The notes under the pieces were generated by a model, which had not been told where the DNA came from, made no database searches, and worked only from the letters and a program-made list of their open reading frames with translations. The translations under genes were made by a program, and so were the position numbers. DNA of 64,000 nt, taken from contig CAJNOL010000055.1 of assembly GCA_905250125.1 (NCBI GenBank), positions 248,001 to 312,000 on the forward strand. Direction: 5' to 3'. This document shows, one piece after another, positions 59,526-64,000 of this stretch. The stretch is from Rotaria sordida (lineage: Eukaryota; Rotifera; Eurotatoria; Philodinida; Philodinidae). Every line of letters starts with the position of its first letter. Position 1 is the first letter of the stretch.

Positions 59526-62500
59526 TAACTCTTTTTTTAAAATTTTACCATTTATATTTATATCAATGATCTTTAACATGGTGATAGATCTGTTACATTG
59601 TGTCTTTTCATGCATACAATTCTGTGAAAATAAATGTCAATATTTGATCGATGTCTATCTCACTTGAGAGCCGAGTGTCTGTCTAGTCTAACACCGATAG
59701 CAATTTTTAAAATTGACATAGATGAAACGAGTATTGTCTCACGCGACAAATGTCTCCATTCCATATTACTTATGGGAGTCGAATTAAAATACATTTTTTT
59801 TTCTCTCACTCGCTTTGTTCCTCTCTATTTGGGCCTTTCTCATTTCTTTTTATGTATATAAAAGTTCAACTGCCCTATTCGCGTCAATGGCCTATTCTGT
59901 TACTACTACTGCTGCTTGATTAACACAGTGGGTGTACGTACTATACAGAGTGACAAAGAAATGAGGTCAAGTTGAATGCAAGGTCTTTGCCCACGGTGGA
60001 CGACAAGAAAAGAATTAATATTCGATATCATACAACATTACTATTATATTCATTCGTCATATACACACGCATACACACGTTCACATTTGTACATATAAAC
60101 ATGTTAACAATATATCTTCGAAATCAGTCAAGTAAGACCATCATCTGAATGACTGGAAGAAATTATTGCAAGATTTTAGCTGATAAGAATAAACATCCTT
60201 TTTTATTTTTTACATCATAGTTATTCTTATCTTTTTATCCTATCATTATATGATATATATTAATTATGAATGTAAAGATGGAAATAGTTTCTCATTGACT
60301 TTATGTGAACATTGTCAAAAAACAAAACAATATTAGTCTTTCGACTAATAATGTAAAAGAAGAATACATTTGTTATTTGAAAAATAATAATAGTAATGAC
60401 TAAATAATTTTTATTTCCCAATTGTTTATTGTAGAACAATTTATATTCGTTCGTTCTCTTTCGAGAATTTTCTTTTCTGAAATAATATTATCGAGCAATG
60501 AGAAAACTGAGACTAGAGAGAAAGAAAAAGAATGATGATTGAACAATATTCTACGCCGTCATTCTCATCATCATTTTTGACAGACGAACCAAGAAGAAGC
60601 TCGCACTATAGTAGGCAAGATGTGTTGGCGGACACTCGATCCAACTCTAATGTAGAAGAAAAGAAAAAAAAAAGTAAAGAAAAAACTGGTCGCGAGATAG
60701 CTTTCCCGCAAGCAACATAGAATAATAAGAAACAAGCGACGAAAAAAAAAGAAAAGAGAACAAACAACGGGTCGTCTCTAGATTAAATCAGGCAGCTAAG
60801 GCGTTACTGACGTATTACTAGTGCCCGAAATCGAGGAAAGAGAGAGAAAAAAAGAAAACGATGTAGAAAAAATATAGACGCCGATGCATTTTCTTTCTCG
60901 TTTTCCCTTTTTTTCCTTTTGCCCCTACTTTCTGCTATTGTGCATGACGAGTGTAACATACACAACCCAAATTCTTCATCATCCTATCATTATTTGCTAC
61001 TCGAAGAAATAATAAACGAAGATAAATCCGCGCACATATATATATATATATAAGCAGCAGATCTTTTCTAGTTTTCTACTTAATTGTTTTTTTGTTTGTG
61101 CGTAATCTTACACGGAATAAAACGAGGTGCAACGCATACGCGTTATGTTATTCGGATTGGTCAGCAAACGACAATCAGTAAGTTCCTTTTTTTTTTGCCT
61201 TTTTTTTCTTCTATTTAAACAAATGCTCTATGTTGTGTAATCTGTCAGTATCAGGTGTATAATATATTGATGGCTTGTGCTTTTTTTTCTCTTTGTTAAT
61301 TATCATACTCGTAATCAAAAATAAATGCAGGTGAATCTCATCATCGGACATCTCTTCATAGATATTTTATCATTGAATTAGGCAGCTGTTCGCTTTTACG
61401 CCAATTGAGATTTGTCAATTAAAATGAGAAAGTTTAACTCAAGGAGCGTAAATATCTTTGAGACGAGACCTTTTCAATAAAATATACTTCTAAATGAAGG
61501 TCTTCTAATCATAGGTCTGCAAAAAAAAAAGGGAGAGACCTAGAATAAGAAGGCTTGAAATTGTTCTTGTAATGATAACGTATACATGTAACACGCATCA
61601 AAAAAGAAAAAGAAGAAAAAAAAAGACAAGAAGTAATAAAAGCATATGAGTGGAAAATGTTGGAGGCCGTTCATCCCTTCGTACACATGGTAGCTCTCTT
61701 TTGACTCTTGCAAAAAGGAAAGAAAAGTAAAAGTATCAGAATAAGATATGAATATAGTATGAGCATATGAATGTTCGTACGCTCTTGAGTAAGCGAACAT
61801 GATTTATCTATCATACGAAAGCATATATATGTATGTATAGTGAGGGTTACGATGATACAGTATGATGATGGTTAATGTGAAAGAAAAGTAATACCAAAAG
61901 AAAAAAAGATTGAACACTATGTGTTTATATCATATCATTTTATGCATATAAAAATGAAGGTATATATTATGAAATTGATCTAAATATTTTGTTCAAGTGT
62001 GAAGGTTTATATCTAGAAAAATCAATTTAATCTTGTTCTTCTATCAGTATTGACGTGAGTACAACTAAAGAAATAGAAAAATTAAGTTCTTTTTTTTTGT
62101 GTCTTAGATTTCTTTTCTTTTCATTGTTATTCTCTATTAGTAGTCATGTATTTCAAGATTAGATCATGATAATCAGATCTATTTATACAGAGAACGAAAA
62201 TATTCAAGTAGCCATTTGAGAAAACATCTGCATACTTAGCATTAATTCTTGTCACATTCATATCGGCCTTTTCCCTTCTCTTTATTATTTGTTACAGAAA
62301 AGATATATGATGGCACTATCGAAGCCTTGCATGCTTGTCTTTACTTCCTATCATCACTTGTGTATATGACCTTTACATCTATCTTTATTGATGAGAAAAG
62401 AACGAACTCGAATCATACATTACATATATAATCCTGGCACATAGTAAGTTCTTTTTATTTCTTACTATGTAACAGTAAATGAAAAATGTGAGATTCTTGA

Positions 62501-63095
62501 TTTTAATCAATGAAGTATTGAAGATAAGTCCTCATGGTTTTTTTGACGCATGTATATATGAGTGCTATTCCAAATTTTCTCTCATCCTTTTCTTGTTGTA
62601 CATCGTATGCTACCCATTCTTGTTATTCTCTCGTTTTTTTTTCGCCTTTCTTCTCTTGTTTACAGGCGTACTAGCCTCCCTAATAGGATACACTGTTGTC
62701 TATAATGATAGTCTCTTTCTTTTCTTGTCGAGACAGCTTGAAAAAAAAAACCAGCACATATTATTACCATCTCAACATCATCATCAATAAAATTTTCATT
62801 CTCTTTCATTTATCAATTTCTTTTTTTTTTTTATTTCGAATGGTAGTTGGCTAGCTTATCATCATTAACACGCAGTGTGAGAAAAAAAGAAAAGAAACTC
62901 GACAAGAAAGAAAAAGATGTATGTATGTCTGTCTAGTGTCTGTCTTTCGTTTTATTCATTTGTTCGACGTACGTATAAGTAATATCAATCAGTAATTGTA
63001 TATTATTTGAGGTCAACGATAATGAGGTAGCGATACAATCATGTTTATTCATAGGTAAATAGAATGTCTTAAATTTTTTTTTCTTAGTTGATTCT
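59526..63095. other. Long non-coding stretch before the last gene
   Basis: 3.6 kb with purine- and pyrimidine-rich low-complexity tracts (60530–60900, 61540–61740, 62570–62760), a (TA)n tract near 61038–61052 and short frames without domains. The serine-rich 62-codon frame at 60532–60720 is the only one of balanced composition; I cannot support it as a gene. The region may be 5' UTR, intron and promoter of the gene at 63096, since an acceptor-like TTTTTTTTTCTTAG at 63073–63087 lies just before it. Confidence 0.4.
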
Positions 63096-63915
63096 ATGTT
63101 CAATCAGAATTGTGGAACAACATTAGTTTCTCAATTACTTGATTCAATTGATAGTCATTTAAAAACCGTTCATTCACCAATGGAACAACAACAACAACAA
63201 CAACAACAATTACCAGAATATGAAATGTCTGTTGATACTCCAGATGATGATGAACTATGGCTTAGTGGTCATCGATCAATATTTTCATCATATGGAAGTT
63301 ATTGTCGTAAAACAGCACCACAAATTCGTGATAGTCAATATGAAGGTTTTCATTGGGATTTATATGAAGATCGTAATTATCATCATCTTGCATTTGAACA
63401 AGATCAACATAATATTCCAGCAACAAGTCTTTCGGAATGGTCAATGCGTTTGAGTTCAGGTATTAATGGTGGTGAAGGTGATACAGAAGATGATGCCGAT
63501 GTTGAAGGCGATGATACAACATCATCATCTGATCCACCACGTACATCATGGCATGCTATAAAATCTAAATCTATTCATCGAAGTTGTTCATCATCAGCAA
63601 ATACATCTGATAGTAGTGAACATCGTTCACGTAGTCCACTAACATTATATCGTTTATTTCAACGTACAAGATCTCAACAACATCCATGTCGTTTATATCA
63701 AAATTTTAGTGATAAAAGTGTGTGTGATTCATTAACATCATCATCATCATGTTCAAATATAAATAAATTAAATGGAACAAATAAAAACAAACATAAAACA
63801 CCTATGCCAAGATTTAAATTATTAAGTCCAACAACATTTTCACAAATAAAATTAAATAAATCAAATAGTCATAATGATTTTCTTTCATCAACAGAAAGCA
63901 AAGAACAATTCAAGG
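63096..63915 (+). CDS. N-terminal part of an unrecognised disordered protein (runs off the window)
   Basis: About 273 residues to a donor-like GTAAGT at 63916. An acceptor-like TTCTTAG lies 9 bp upstream and the frame is open up to it (DS before the Met), so this could be an internal exon or a first coding exon. Features: a Gln run (residues ~31–38), an acidic cluster, the semi-ordered block LWLSGHRSIFSSYGSYC and EGFHWDLYEDRNYHHL, a second acidic patch, then Ser/Arg-rich regions (RSRSPLTLYRLFQRTRSQQ) with possible phosphorylation sites and a basic segment. The sequence after 63944 (AAGATGAAGGATCAAATG) would continue the frame if a 29-bp intron were removed, which is shorter than any other intron here. 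Function unknown. Confidence 0.6.
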
Positions 63916-64000
63916 GTAAGTTTTATATGAAATTCGATAGTTAGAAGATGAAGGATCAAATGATTATTTATCGTTAAATCCTTTTTTTTTTTGTAATATG

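Noticed and set aside
1..64000. CRISPR arrays, rRNA genes, bacterial promoters or ribosome binding sites
   Set aside because: None seen, and the gene structure is clearly eukaryotic.

Overview
The window is AT-rich metazoan nuclear DNA with small genes, many 45–80 bp GT–AG introns, third codon positions strongly biased to A/T, and no bacterial-style operons, CRISPR or rRNA. An F-box/leucine-rich family that I recall as very abundant in bdelloid rotifers, a DUF2252 gene of bacterial type carrying spliceosomal introns, and splice-acceptor-like sequences directly in front of many start codons all point to a bdelloid rotifer. The species call is inference.

Layout. 1–4.9 kb: nothing coding seen. 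4.9–6.5 kb: rhodopsin-like GPCR with an in-frame TAG in TM6. 10.7–11.9 kb: NK3/bagpipe homeobox gene. 12.0–13.0 kb (minus): seven-span membrane protein. 14.8–18.3 kb (+) and 20.3–24.0 kb (−): two convergent paralogs with POGZ/ZNF280-type zinc fingers; the minus copy also has two N-terminal THAP domains and an AT-hook. A 100-N gap in poly-T lies between them. 24.7–25.7 kb (−): unknown gene, divergent from MCM8 (25.9–31.6 kb, 17 exons). 33.3–34.9 kb: DUF2252 gene. 35.2–36.8 kb: long palindrome containing a tRNA-Thr-like sequence. 37.4–40.8 kb: TTAA-flanked element with about 370-bp inverted ends enclosing a broken F-box gene. 42.5 kb: small ubiquitin-like protein. 46.2–56.1 kb: a same-strand run RIC3, USP5, EMC6, WDR89 with short gaps. 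57.3–58.3 kb: a very short Axin (RGS + DIX). 59.2 kb: small membrane protein. 63.1 kb to the end: 5' part of a disordered, unrecognised gene.

Nearly every long intron and several intergenic gaps contain a 0.3–0.8 kb foldback (inverted-repeat) element, mostly without coding capacity, so non-autonomous DNA transposons appear to explain most of the intron-length variation. At least five such families are visible, some with Tc1/mariner-like TA-CAGT termini. The most unusual points are the THAP–THAP–AT-hook–POGZ-type zinc-finger protein whose start codon is split by an intron, the TTAA element carrying an F-box gene, the tRNA-like sequence nested in concentric inverted repeats, the minimal Axin, and the possible trans-spliced gene cluster.
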